A DNA stretch of 64,000 bases from Arabidopsis thaliana. Taxonomy: Eukaryota > Streptophyta > Magnoliopsida > Brassicales > Brassicaceae. This document shows, piece after piece, positions 33,656-44,864 of the stretch (positions are counted from its first letter, which is position 1; every line of letters begins with the position of its first letter). The notes under the pieces were generated by a model. The model was not told the DNA's origin. It did not search any database and saw nothing but the letters and a program-made list of their open reading frames with translations. Location: NCBI RefSeq assembly GCF_000001735.4, contig NC_003070.9, positions 17,655,971 to 17,719,970 of the forward strand. Direction: 5' to 3'. The position numbers were made by a program, and so were the translations under genes.

Positions 33656-34689
33656 GGGAATCTTGCAAAATCTGCCATATTCCACTCTATTTCTTTCAAT
33701 CTCTGTCATATTCTGAAACTCCTTTCAAAATCTGCCACATTTTGGTCCACGTGGAATTCAGTGGATGAAATTACCCTTAAGATGGGTCAGCGCTCTGACG
33801 AAAATGGTGACATAACAGCTTTTGGCTGATGTGATGATACAGGACGAAAAATCATGGTGGAAGCATAAAGGATTAGGGGACAGAATAGTGGAGAACAGCT
33901 GGTTTCTACTGTTGTTATTGGGTATTTAAAAATGACTTGTTTAAACAAATTGGTTATCTAAAATTCTGCGGGGGACAACGTAATATATAATACATTAGGA
34001 GACATGATTACCTGATACCGGGGGACAACGTAATATATAACGCATTAGGGGACATGATTACCTGTTAGCAGAGAACAATTGGAGCAAGACTTTTGTTTTA
34101 GTCTCCAGATCTTGTCCCCGAATAGAAATTCTCTGTTGCATCTACGTTTTGTCCTCGATTTCATCATCTTGCTCTATTATTATGAATCATACATCTTATA
34201 TGCAATTGTTCTCATTTAAGAATTTTGAATTTTATTTAGATTTTCGCCATCTATTTTGGTCCACAGATTAGTTGAGCGTTATTGTCTTCACAGAGATGCT
34301 GAAACCATCTATTTTTTGCCATCTATTTTCGCCATCTTATATGATAATTTTGAAAGATGATGAAATCGGGGACAAGATCTAGATACAACAGAGAATTTAT
34401 GATGAATAAAATTGGGAGACAAATTTAATTGAAAGTTATATGTAGAGAATCTGTGCAGGTTGTCAGGAGAAGTGATAGAGAGACAAAAGCGTTTCGTTTT
34501 TTCCTCAGGAAGATAATGGTGTATTGGCAAAATGCACGGATTTCGAGGAAAGAGAGATAAAATAGAGAAGAAATGGTGAGGACAAAATTGACATTTCCCA
34601 TCCAAATGTGGCATGAGTTGTAAGGCAAAAGAAAATATGGCACATTGCATAAAGATTTCAAAAAATATGGCATAGGATGTAATTTTCCC
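33656..34689. mobile_element. MULE/VANDAL-like non-autonomous element
   Basis: The 1034-bp insertion is flanked by a perfect 9-bp duplication, TTTCTTTAA (33647-33655 and 34690-34698). The ends are short imperfect inverted repeats: GGGAATCTTGCAAAATCTG at left and GGGAAAATTACATCCTATG reversed at right, each followed by GCCATATT. The 9-bp duplication indicates Mutator-like transposition; limited terminal similarity recalls VANDAL elements. A minus-strand frame (34309-34716) crosses its right border and has no recognisable domain. The interior contains a 50-bp tandem pair. Confidence 0.85.
33969..34064. repeat. 50-bp tandem pair inside the MULE-like element
   Basis: Two copies of CGGGGGACAACGTAATATAT, then AGGGGACATGATTACCTG with one or two differences, start at 33969 and 34019. 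Confidence 0.9.
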
Positions 34690-34699
34690 TTTCTTTAAC

Positions 34700-35290
34700 A
34701 CCAAGTTGCATTTCATGAATAAACTATATTAGTAAAGGATCCCCTATTAGTAAATAACCTCATTCTCTTTGACCAAAAAAAAAAACACATTCTCATTAAT
34801 AAATAAAAAGTGTTATCCTAGGTTTATATATAAATTTACTTTGGCCAAAGTCACGGTCTCGATCCGGAAATATAAAGTTGTTTATACTATACCACTTAAA
34901 CATACTCATATGTACAATACTATATACAAACATGTAAATTATGTATAATTAACAATCTCCTTCAAGATGAGGCAAATAACCCATCTTGCATAACAAATGC
35001 TGAAATGGAGTGGGGTAGAATTGCTTGGTGAATTAACAAGTTGAAGATTCTACCTCATGTAGAGTAATTTGAACAAATCTGGAAGCAACCTTTCACGAAC
35101 CGAACAGTATGACAAGCTTCTTTGTTAGCAATGTGAATAGAGTTGTCACAAAACATAAGCGTAGGTTTTACTAAAGGAACATGCATTTCATGCGAAATTT
35201 TGATTAGCCATATTAGTTCATATGTTGTCACTGACAAGCTCTTGAATTTTTGTGACCTGAGCTATTCAAATTATTCATACATTCATTCCT
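34700..35290 (-). mobile_element. Copia relic: RNase H tail, PPT and LTR start
   Basis: On the minus strand, 35237-35055 reads a broken Copia RNase H end (TTYELIWLIKISHEMHVPLV, then PTLMFCDNSIHIANKEA), where family members have FCDN followed by IHIA. Further on, LCKMGYLPHLEG and the purine tract AAGGAGAT precede TGTTAATTATACATAATTTA (about 34963 downwards), a probable LTR start with a TATA-like TATATATAAACC near 34825. Nothing of the element's 5' part remains. It is unrelated in sequence to the full Copia element at 20637. Confidence 0.7.
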
Positions 35291-36014
35291 CTTTGGTTAC
35301 TAGATTATGTAAAGGGTGATTGCCAAAGTTATCGTAAAATATTTCAAAACTTAGGCGAAATAACTAATAATAATTTTTCAAACTTTTTCTGTATTGTGAC
35401 GGATTTCGCCTGCCACTCTACCGAGCTAACCAGAGCAGAGAAAAGTTCATTCTTACAACATTTATTACATTATTTTAAAAACTCTTTAATCCAAGTACTC
35501 ATTATGAATTTTGAATTTTATCATTAGTTATGTTATTGTGTATTTTTTTCTTTGTATTTTCTAATTGTATGTAATGTTTTTTTTGTTGTATTTTAAAATA
35601 TTAGTTAACTACATAATTAACATAATCATTTCTAGATTTACGTATGAGACAATAGCAAGCAAATAATTTTGTTTGGGTACAAAAACATTTTTTATTAAAT
35701 TTAAGGGATTGATTTGCAATTTAAAAACTAAGGTATTTGTTGTTCAACAATTTGCCTCACACTATTCAGTTGGTTCATTTTTACCTCATTTGTAACCAGA
35801 TTGTGTTCGTGATTATGTATTGCCAAAGTAATAATATTCTTTCATAATTTAGGCGAAAGAACTATTATAAATTTTTCAAACTTTTTATCGATTATGGAAA
35901 TGTCACTCTCACAACATTTATTACAATAATACGACAATTATTTTCATTAGTCTCCTATATAACCAAAAACCTAAGAACTACAAAGGAAATTAAACTCCAA
36001 AGCAAAACTAAACC
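35291..36014. other. AT-rich spacer
   Basis: Contains a diverged internal repetition: ATTGCCAAAG, TAGGCGAAATAACTA and AAATTTTTCAAACTTTTT-like motifs occur near 35320-35390 and 35820-35890, about 500 bp apart. 35960-36014 should be the 3' UTR of the next gene. Confidence 0.45.
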
Positions 36015-37848
36015 TCACTCACTCCCGACAGTAACCAAATAAGACTTAGCGATTTCTCCATCCGCTCCTTTAGGGTAAAATCCACCGGGAACACTTTCAT
36101 TTCCACTTCCATACACAATCCGTAGAATCTCCTCAGGTGTTCTATCAAACGAAAGCGAGAGCTCATTACCGACCAATACATTCCCAATCACTTGTCCTTC
36201 TGCACCCATGAATTTAGGTACGATCAATCCCTCATCTTTCACACCCGCTTTTCCCAATTTGTTCCTTAGATCCGAAATCTTATCCGTGAAAGCCGCAACC
36301 GTGACACCATAAGGATAGACTATGTGTGCCGCTCGAGCATATAACATACCTCTAATCACCGCGTCTTGACCCGATTCTACTCCCAAAAGTCCTGCTACTA
36401 ACTGAAAAAAATGTTTGCATAATATCATGTAAATATAATGGGGGTATTCAAAAAAAATATATAACAATTGAGAACAAACTTATCTCTCTTGTAAGCCTTG
36501 TTTAAAATAGTTTACTTTTCCAATAAAAGTTTTGAAATATATCAAATATTCTTTGTAATTAGGTGAAGTTTTAGACATAACTCGTAAAGAGTGTGTATTT
36601 TATGTTATTTTTACCTAATGAATCAATGAAATATCATCTTAACACATTAATGTAAATGAAAAATAATTAATGAGTTTGATAATAACTAATGAGACAATAT
36701 ATTTTTAAATGGAATTTTAAATATATATACTTTAAACCATAACCTGCAGTGGTTATAAGATGAGACTATAACAATCCCATAAAATAATAGTTTAGATTAA
36801 TTTGTTACCTTTCTTGAGGCTGGACATTGCAGTTTAGGGTTAGCGCCAACGTATCCGGTGAGACCAACATAAGGGACCAAATACGATGCAATGAGGTAAT
36901 TGTAAGAATTGGCATAAGGATTGAACGGCGGCACAAATTTTACTCCAAATGCTTTATCCATCACTTTAGCAAATGCTTTCTTACTCAAATCAAGTTGTGG
37001 CCTTGCAAATCCTTTCACCGTTTTCTTGATTGCCCTATCATTATTTCTTGAAACTTATGTTAATGCGATATACATACGAAAATCAGATTAAAGAATCTCA
37101 AAGATACGACATAAATAGCAATTTTTATGTGTCCATTAACAAGGCTAAATGATATTTTCTCGCTATATATACATAATAATACACCAAAGACCAAACCAAT
37201 CATTTAATATTAATTTGGATGGATTTTTGACAGTTTAAATTTTGCGATGCAAATGTGACAAATATCCTTCAAGTTTTTCGGTTATAAATAATATATTAAA
37301 GACATTTCGTCTGAGAGACAAATTACTTCTCCAAGACAACAACAACAAAAAAAAAAAAAAAAAAAAAAAGTTTCCTAGTCTAACTAAATAATAAGGAAAA
37401 CAAATTTCTTATATTTTTCTAAAGACACTAATCCATACCTCCTAGACAGGTAATATAATCACAATTCGATCTCAACTATACATACTATATATGAATTAAA
37501 AGAAACATTTTACCTCAAGTGGCCAACCTCTTGCCAAGCAAACTGCAAAATAATATCTCTTGTCAAAGGATCGAGATTGGCTTTCTGAGCTCCAATAGGA
37601 CTTGGCCCTCCCATTGTTAGATTTGGTGCGACTTTATCAAGACCAAGCCCTAACGCTCCGAACAAGAAAAACTCAGCTTCAAGGTACTCCAAATTCAATG
37701 GAAACTCCAATAATTTCCTGTCCTGGTCCGTACAGTTTGTCGTCGCCTGATCTGGACAACTCGTGACTTGAAGATGGTGAAAGTTGAAGAAGAAGAACAC
37801 CAACACCATTGAAACCAACAAGCTTCTTCTCTCTTTTGTGAGTGCCAT
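36015..37848 (-). CDS. Desiccation-related PCC13-62-like protein
   Basis: A 315-residue protein from exons 37848-37514, 37034-36809 and 36401-36015, all with GT-AG borders. A hydrophobic signal peptide (about residues 1-30) leads to a secreted or vacuolar ferritin-like/Rds1-type domain (LEFPLNLEYLEAEFFLFGAL, DIILQFAWQEVGHLR, with Glu/His residues spaced as in ferritin-like helices). A conserved C-terminal half follows (GVESGQDAVIRGMLY, then FDRTPEEILRIVYG and GGFYPKGADGEIAKS). The family was named from the dehydration-induced PCC13-62 of Craterostigma. TATA-like CTATAAATAAAT lies near 37915-37925, and a perfect palindromic G-box/ABRE core at 38008-38017 sits 160 bp upstream of the start, fitting ABA or seed-desiccation control. 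I recognise AT1G47980. Confidence 0.92.
37347..37369. repeat. A23 homopolymer in intron 1
   Basis: Uninterrupted run of 23 A on the plus strand (T-run in the minus-strand intron), preceded by AACAACAAC. Likely length-variable between accessions. Confidence 0.9.
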
Positions 37849-38007
37849 GTCTAAAAACGTTTTGGCTTTTATTTTTGGTTCTTTATGATCTGATTTTGTT
37901 TTGGGTTTGAAGGTGATTTATTTATAGGGTTTAGGACTTCAGTGAATAGCAAAAGAAGTCTCCTCTTTTGCCGGCTTATTTACTCCGGAGAGGATTTCGT
38001 GGATAGT

Positions 38008-38017
38008 GCCACGTGGC
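38008..38017 (-). promoter_or_regulatory. Palindromic G-box/ABRE, GCCACGTGGC
   Basis: A ten-base perfect palindrome centred on ACGT, about 160 bp upstream of the PCC13-62-like start codon. ABA-responsive bZIP factors (ABF/ABI5 type) bind this core; function here is inferred. Confidence 0.7.
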
Positions 38018-38066
38018 TTTTTCACTGGTAGATGAGTTCCATGTGGATATTTGACGCTTTCAGTTA

Positions 38067-38394
38067 CTATTCTTAGGACACATCTTAGGATTACGCGAAG
38101 TGAACGGAAAAGTCTTCTTGTCTTTTTGAGTTTATTTGATAAGGGTTAGGTTGCTTATTCTTTGTTTTTAGTACCTATTAATTGTTTTTTTTAAATAGTA
38201 TTTATTAATTGTTGAAAATCAAATGATAATTGTTATAAAAAAATCATACTTTTGCTTTTTAATAGATTCAAATATTTATATTGCTTGAAATATCGAGAAA
38301 TTTGAGTGGTTATTTTTTAGGACACATCTCCTGATTATGAGAAATGAACGGAGAAGTGTTTTTGTCTTCTTGAGTTTATTTGATAAGGGTTAGG
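38067..38394. repeat. Direct repeat of 86 bp, 242 bp apart
   Basis: 38067-38152 and 38309-38394 share TTAGGACACATCT, TGAACGGA, AAGTCTTCTTGTCTTTTTGA or its variant, and GTTTATTTGATAAGGGTTAG. The second copy lies in the distal promoter of the PCC13-62-like gene. Confidence 0.85.
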
Positions 38395-39645
38395 TAGAAC
38401 AATAAAAGGATATTGGATGAGTTAAATTAGATCTGCAAGAAAATAAATCTTCGCAAATATATTTGATAAATGTTTTAAATAAAAAAAAAACCAATCTAAA
38501 AGTTAAAATTCATATTGATATAAATCTTTTCCCAAGTTTTTCGAACAGTTAAACAATCTTTATCTGATGCCAAGGATCTCTCGTAAAGCAAATTTGGGTT
38601 TCTTTGCGTGTTTCATTATAAATGCATTGGCCGGTTATATCTGTACATGCAATTCTTCTTTGTTCATACTTTTATTTTATTTTTGTAAAATTAGAATGCA
38701 CGAAACCAATTTCGGCATTTCACATGGACTTCGGTTGGGTCGATTGATCTTAAATTGGGCTGGTTTGGGCCTGTTTATCACTATGTAAATATATATTATT
38801 GTAGCACAAATCAATTAGGGCTTAGTAAACTTCGACTCCGTTTTTGTTTAGATTTTTACAGTAACACATATTAAATTATGTTTTGAATTTCATAGTACTA
38901 TAGAGTTGTTTGAAATGTGAAGCCCTTTTTTGGAGCCTCTACATATGACAATTACAAAGTAAAAAGTTCTTGGAACGCAAATTACTTCTCTGACATACGA
39001 GGATGGAATATTAAAAGTGAGCATTACCACTTTGATTGCATATAATTGTTCACACTTCACAGTATGAGCACAAATACCTTGCAGTATTATGGGATCCCAT
39101 CTTATTCTAGAATGGTTGGATATGATGGTCAGGCTCGGTTAACATGATAAACTAGTGAAACTATGGATTTAGGACATCTAAATTTAAGAACCATTTTTTG
39201 ACCAAAAATGACCAAAAAAATGTTAAGCCTTTTTTTTTTTTTTTTTTGTTAAGCCTTTGCTATTGATCATGTATATATTCCCTTTCTTATACAAAAGCAA
39301 GATTGTTTGTTTTTTTTGCATGTGGGCTTTTATTAAACACCGTTAATTAAGTACGTTACGTTGTTAAAACAATATGATTTTCGTAGTTGATTTTTTTTGT
39401 TTAATAAAAAAAAACCCTAAACACGACAAAAGATGTGTATATGTTTTTTTTTACATTGGACATCTCACATATGAAAAATGTCGGAACGACTCTGGCGATG
39501 GCCCATCTCACTCAAATTTTCAAAGACATATTTGATAAGATTTCATCCGCTTAACATTTTTAAAGAACGCAAGGAACTGAGGAAGAAGTTATCAACGGCT
39601 TATACTTCGACGGGGATATTTCTAGTAATTTAAGAAACGGTTCCC
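38395..39645. other. Intergenic sequence
   Basis: A 73-codon open frame at 38567-38788 has no recognisable feature. T-rich homopolymers occur near 39229-39247. Nothing else supportable. Confidence 0.4.
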
Positions 39646-39661
39646 AACTATATATTCTCTC

Positions 39662-39919
39662 TTAACCAGAGGTGGTGGGCTAGTGGTTCTAGTCTGGTGG
39701 AAGAGTGGCCCTGTTGGTCTAGGTCAGGGATCGACTCTCCCCAAACGCAGAATTGCTTAGCAACATCCCTTTGGCCACATGGGTATAGGCCTACTGCTTA
39801 AGGCCCATTTGAAAACCCGGTGAGAATCCTACCCATGGGATACCCTCTCCCGAGGGATTAATCTTGAACTCCTCCATAAATTCGGAGATTTACCCTAAAT
39901 TATCAAAAAAAACAAAAAA
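39662..39919 (+). mobile_element. tRNA-derived SINE, plus orientation
   Basis: The 258-bp element is flanked by a 16-bp target duplication with one mismatch, AACTATATATTCTCTC (39646-39661) and AACTATATATCCTCTC (39920-39935). The 5' part has an A-box-like GGGCTAGTGGTTCTAG and a B-box-like GGGATCGACTCTCC, giving an RNA polymerase III promoter. The tail is an A-rich run (CAAAAAAAACAAAAAAA). It is GC-richer than its surroundings. It resembles Brassicaceae SB/AtSN-type SINEs; the exact family is not determined. Confidence 0.9.
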
Positions 39920-39935
39920 AACTATATATCCTCTC

Positions 39936-42537
39936 GTATGACTAAACTTCCTCGCATCTTTTAAATTTGATGCAGTCGACTCGTAGTTTGCTCTTGGACA
40001 AACTCGACATATAATCCCAATTGTGTTTTTATTAATATTTCTTGTTCGACGCTGTTTTTTTTTTTCATTTAGTTTTTTAACCCACCACCTTCGTTGTGAA
40101 TTACTATATGTAGAAAAGTAACTTTTTCATTTTTTTTTTAAACATGTTAATATCTTCAATATTAAATCTTAATATGTATAGCTTTTAGGTAGGTGGGCAA
40201 TATTTATATAAACTGTACATTAAAGAGATCCATCACCAATTATTGTAACTTATGCTATCTAATTGTATATTGTGGCTATCTAATTGTATTAAAAAAAAAT
40301 GTATATTGTGGCTAAAGTAAATACTATTTCAACCGCCAGCTTAATTTATTCTATCGAGACCCTACCTCGTTTTAACCACCTTATTTTCAATTACCTTCTT
40401 TCAAATTGCGGAACAATTTGTGCCCGTTTTGATAAAACGAGTTACCAATAGTCTTTAATTTGTTTTAGAGTTGTATACTTATATGCACCTTCTTTTAAAC
40501 CGTAGAGTCGTTGTTGTTTACAGTTATGATACACTCAACTATTCAGTTTCTTTGACTAGTCAAAATCTCATTTTTACTACAAATAAACTATTGCAACTCC
40601 ATGTGCAACTGCCACGTGTCACGTGTCTATGTTCTTTTGTAAATAAATTTGTGGATTTGACCTGAGAGTAGTAATTCGAATTATTGTAGGGAGAAAGTGA
40701 AGTGTAATTGTGATTTCAACACCTAACCTCCTACAGATTTAGACTCTCATGTTTCATTCTTTGTTTATAAGCATTTTCTATTTTTAGTATGGAATTTTAG
40801 GTGCTCCAAATTAGTAATTATAGTTATTTCTTATATTTTAGAAATTCGAATAAATTTTCTAGAAACCCCAATAATTTATTTCTATTAACCTTACAAATTA
40901 ATAATGGTAAAGAGACTATTTATATGCTATATGAATCAACTGACACAGTCCAATGACTTGCAAGTTACAACACATTCAATATACATACATTCATAGAATT
41001 TGAAACTTGTACATTTAATGGTAAGAAAAATAAGTCGGATAATTGGATAAAGTTTTGCAGAGAATTAGAACTCGGGCATTGAATGATTAGATACAGGTTG
41101 GATTATTGGATAGATTATTGCAGAATCTAAAATCCGTTTATATTGTTGTTCTTTCTTTCTTTTATTTTCAGTCATTTTTTATAAGTATCATTTAGTATTC
41201 TAAATGCGTTTACCACATACTGATCACATTAAATCCCCGCCGATCTCATCGTTAAACCCACTACATACATTCGAACACGAATAAATGGACTATATTTTTA
41301 AACTAATATAAATTCGAGTCAATGAAGCTAACCATAAAAGTCTGGCTACAAAGCAGAACAAATGTATAAATATAAAATGCGGCAGTTGGTGGTCAATAAA
41401 TTTGTATATATATATAGAAAACCATGTTCCATATATATGAATGTACCACTGGTTCCATTAAACTTGACCCGACCAAATTCAAACCCATGTTATTTTTATC
41501 TAATAAAGATTTGACTTTCTTTTAAAAGAATTCTGGTTTATTGAAAGAGTAACCATCTCTTTGCAGTTTCAAGAAACCCACGGAATAAAAAATTATCATA
41601 AGCGAATAAACTCGTCACAATATATCTCCGCCAATATCTACTTTTTTTTAGTTGTAAATCATTCAAGTATTTTGTTGGGAATTATCTAGAATATTATATC
41701 GGCCGGTCGGTTATTATAATACTATCTCACATATATTATCTTTTATTTTATTCAACTAGAGGAAAGCAAGATTCCAAAAAGAAAACAATAAAATTGTATT
41801 GTGGATGTTGAATAGTATAAAGAGGTCAAACTTCTTTTGCAAATTGGGAATTTGCGGGTTCTACTTTAGCCAGAAGTCTTTGATCAGCTGAATATCCCGA
41901 GGAATACAAATTAATATATGTGAAAGAGGTTTACGACGAATATTTGGAAGAATAGTACTATGCATTCTTACCTAAAAGTAGGGGAAGTATATTACATGAT
42001 GGGGTGACAAAAAATAATATTAGGTGCAATGATCTAACACGAAATTGAGTTTTGAGTTAGATGTTGAATGATGGGTTCATATTAAGCATTTACATATGAG
42101 ATAATACATAGAGAACACGCATTTTGACTATTTATGTTTAATATATATGTACCTACACTTGAAAGTATAAAGGATTTTAACAAATTCATCTTAACAATAG
42201 ATAAAAAAAATTCACAAAAAAAGAAGAAGATGAAATTCTATCAGTTAGTAACTTCTTAATTTTATTCTGTAAAGTGGTCGTAGTTGTATTGCTAAAAAAT
42301 TCATCATCAGTTAAAATGATTTGTGTAAGAAAAGAAGAAAGCAAAATTTCAGTGAAAAAGGAAAAACCAAAAAGCTAATTGAAGTCTTAATTCTGATGCG
42401 TTTAGAAAACTTTAATCGTAACAAAGCATCATGCAATACTCTTTTTCGTTAATTATCTACCTTTAGTCCTTATAAATTTATAAGAGTACTCCACCAAACA
42501 TAGTATTACCCGAATACCCGTTGGTGCCTAATACATG
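39936..42537. other. Upstream region of GA2OX4
   Basis: 2.6 kb of AT-rich DNA with no gene. Small local repetition at 40253-40315 (TATCTAATTGTAT and TGTATATTGTGGCTA each twice). TGCCACGTGTCACGTGTC at about 40610-40627 contains two overlapping ACGTG motifs. Confidence 0.45.
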
Positions 42538-42600
42538 CACGTGATAACCAATTTTAATTTGCCAACAATTCTCTCTCTTGTGTGCAGTGTGTATATAAAT
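42538..42600 (+). promoter_or_regulatory. GA2OX4 core promoter: G-box and TATA box
   Basis: CACGTG at 42538-42543 and TATATAAAT at 42592-42600 precede the ATG at 42685 by about 145 and 85 bp. G-box binders (bZIP/bHLH) are plausible regulators; this is inference. Confidence 0.65.
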
Positions 42601-42684
42601 ATAGCCACACATACATACACTAATGTTGAAAATTTCTTCCTTATCATCTTCTCTCATAAAATCCCTCTCTCCCTTTCTCTAAAA

Positions 42685-44864
42685 ATGGTGAAAGGGTCCC
42701 AGAAAATCGTGGCCGTAGATCAAGACATACCAATAATAGACATGTCGCAGGAGAGATCACAAGTGTCGATGCAGATAGTCAAAGCCTGCGAGAGTCTCGG
42801 CTTCTTCAAAGTCATCAACCATGGCGTTGACCAAACCACCATCTCAAGAATGGAGCAAGAGTCTATAAACTTCTTTGCTAAACCGGCTCACGAGAAGAAA
42901 TCTGTCCGACCAGTTAACCAGCCTTTCCGGTATGGTTTTAGAGACATTGGACTCAACGGTGACTCTGGTGAGGTCGAGTATTTGCTGTTTCACACTAACG
43001 ACCCTGCCTTTCGCTCTCAGCTCTCCTTCAGGTAGACGTATAGTAACTGTATTTCTAGATATATACGGTTCGGGTTTGGTCTCATTTTAACCTAATCATT
43101 ATTAATATTTTAATGAAATTATATTGAAATAGTTTATATATAGTTGCATGTAAAATATACAACTGCATGTATAGCTTGGATACGTTCAAAAGCTTATACT
43201 ATATATCTACCAAACTTCAAAAATATTAATGTGATAAATGCACATGATTATTATATGTAGGCAAAGTGCATGTTTATGTTAATTATTTTTTAATGCATGC
43301 TAATATGTCAGCATAACAGTATATATAATTTAATTAAGTGTTAACTTGTAGGTCTACATTTATGTAAAAGGAGACAGTTATAGCTCATGGAAGCATTAAT
43401 TATTGATACTAAATACAAACAGTTCACCTTTTATGTATTTAAATAGATATAGGCTTGTTTTTCATTTATTTTGGAAGCTTTTAAACAATACTAGAGTCTG
43501 GAGAAACCAAACGTACCAGACATGTAGTAAACTAAAAAAATGTAATAGTCTCTCTCAATAACAGTGTATGGATAAGAATTGTGTATCTACTAATCTACAT
43601 GATACATGACATGTACTATTTTATATTTGAGCTTTTAGAAAAACTTATATATACTACAATCTGCTAGTCTTTGTTCTCAAATATACTAACTCTTACGAAG
43701 TTGTATAATTGTTCGTACTAATGTTTCAACAGTTTTTTTTTGTACTTAACTCAATAATGGCTCAATAATGATTCATTTTTGTCTATCTTTTTTTTTCTTT
43801 GATAGAAAAAAACCCAACTTCTTTCTGAAAGTAGAAATATTAAGGTTACGTGGATATATTTCGTATATTTCTATAAGTAACCAAAAATAAATGAATCTCG
43901 TGCTGATGTGTGACGTATATGTTTGACAGCTCGGCAGTGAATTGTTACATAGAAGCAGTTAAGCAGTTGGCTCGTGAGATCTTAGATCTGACGGCTGAGG
44001 GACTTCATGTCCCACCTCACAGTTTCAGTAGGTTAATCAGCTCCGTCGATAGTGACTCCGTTCTGAGAGTGAATCATTATCCACCGTCCGATCAATTCTT
44101 TGGTGAAGCCAATCTTTCTGACCAATCTGTGTCACTGACAAGAGTTGGCTTCGGAGAACACACCGACCCTCAGATTTTAACAGTTCTTAGATCTAACGGT
44201 GTAGGAGGGCTCCAAGTGTCCAATTCAGATGGCATGTGGGTTTCTGTCTCCCCTGACCCTTCAGCTTTCTGCGTCAATGTAGGAGACTTGTTACAGGTCA
44301 ATGTCTTCTTTTTTCTTTCTTTCTTGATTACATTTTTTTTATTACATCATTTTTATTTGTGGTGATTAAAGATCGTAATTAAAAAAAAAATTGTTAGTCC
44401 TAAACGAAATCAGAAACCGTAAAAATCGAACATATACTAAACTATAACCATTTATTTATAAAATCATCAAACAAGAAACCATAAAAGCCAAACCTAAACT
44501 AAACATTAAACATGTTTTTATCTTTCTTTTGGTCACAAGATATTACTTTAACATTTTTTCTGTCATTTATCAATGTTGTGGACCTTATATTAATTGGTTC
44601 TTGGATTTTAAGGTGATGACGAACGGGAGATTTATAAGTGTAAGGCATAGAGCATTGACCTACGGAGAAGAAAGCCGGCTATCCACGGCGTACTTTGCCG
44701 GACCACCGCTTCAGGCGAAGATTGGGCCTCTTTCGGCGATGGTTATGACGATGAATCAGCCACGGTTGTACCAAACATTTACTTGGGGCGAGTACAAGAA
44801 ACGTGCGTACTCTCTACGACTTGAGGATAGCCGTTTAGACATGTTTCGTACATGTAAGGACTAG
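42685..44864 (+). CDS. GA2OX4: Gibberellin 2-beta-dioxygenase 4
   Basis: A 321-residue 2-oxoglutarate/Fe(II) dioxygenase from exons 42685-43031, 43930-44296 and 44613-44864, GT-AG borders throughout. The N-terminal DIOX_N part has IPIIDMS and LGFFKVINHGV. The iron ligands are His193 and Asp195 (GEHTDPQ) and His250 (VRHRAL), and the 2-oxoglutarate-binding pair is Arg260/Ser262 (RLS). The enzyme 2-beta-hydroxylates bioactive C19 gibberellins, inactivating them in the cytosol. The open frame extends to an upstream ATG at 42535, but the TATA box at 42592 and the family N-terminus select 42685. The three-exon structure is standard for class I GA2ox. Recognised as AT1G47990. Confidence 0.95.

Noticed and set aside
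34309..34716. 135-aa minus-strand ORF
   Set aside because: Starts outside the MULE-like element and crosses its right border and target duplication, so it cannot be a native gene of either; no domain seen.
42535..42684. N-terminal extension of GA2OX4 from an upstream in-frame ATG
   Set aside because: The TATA box lies between this ATG and 42685, and the extension has no similarity to GA 2-oxidases.
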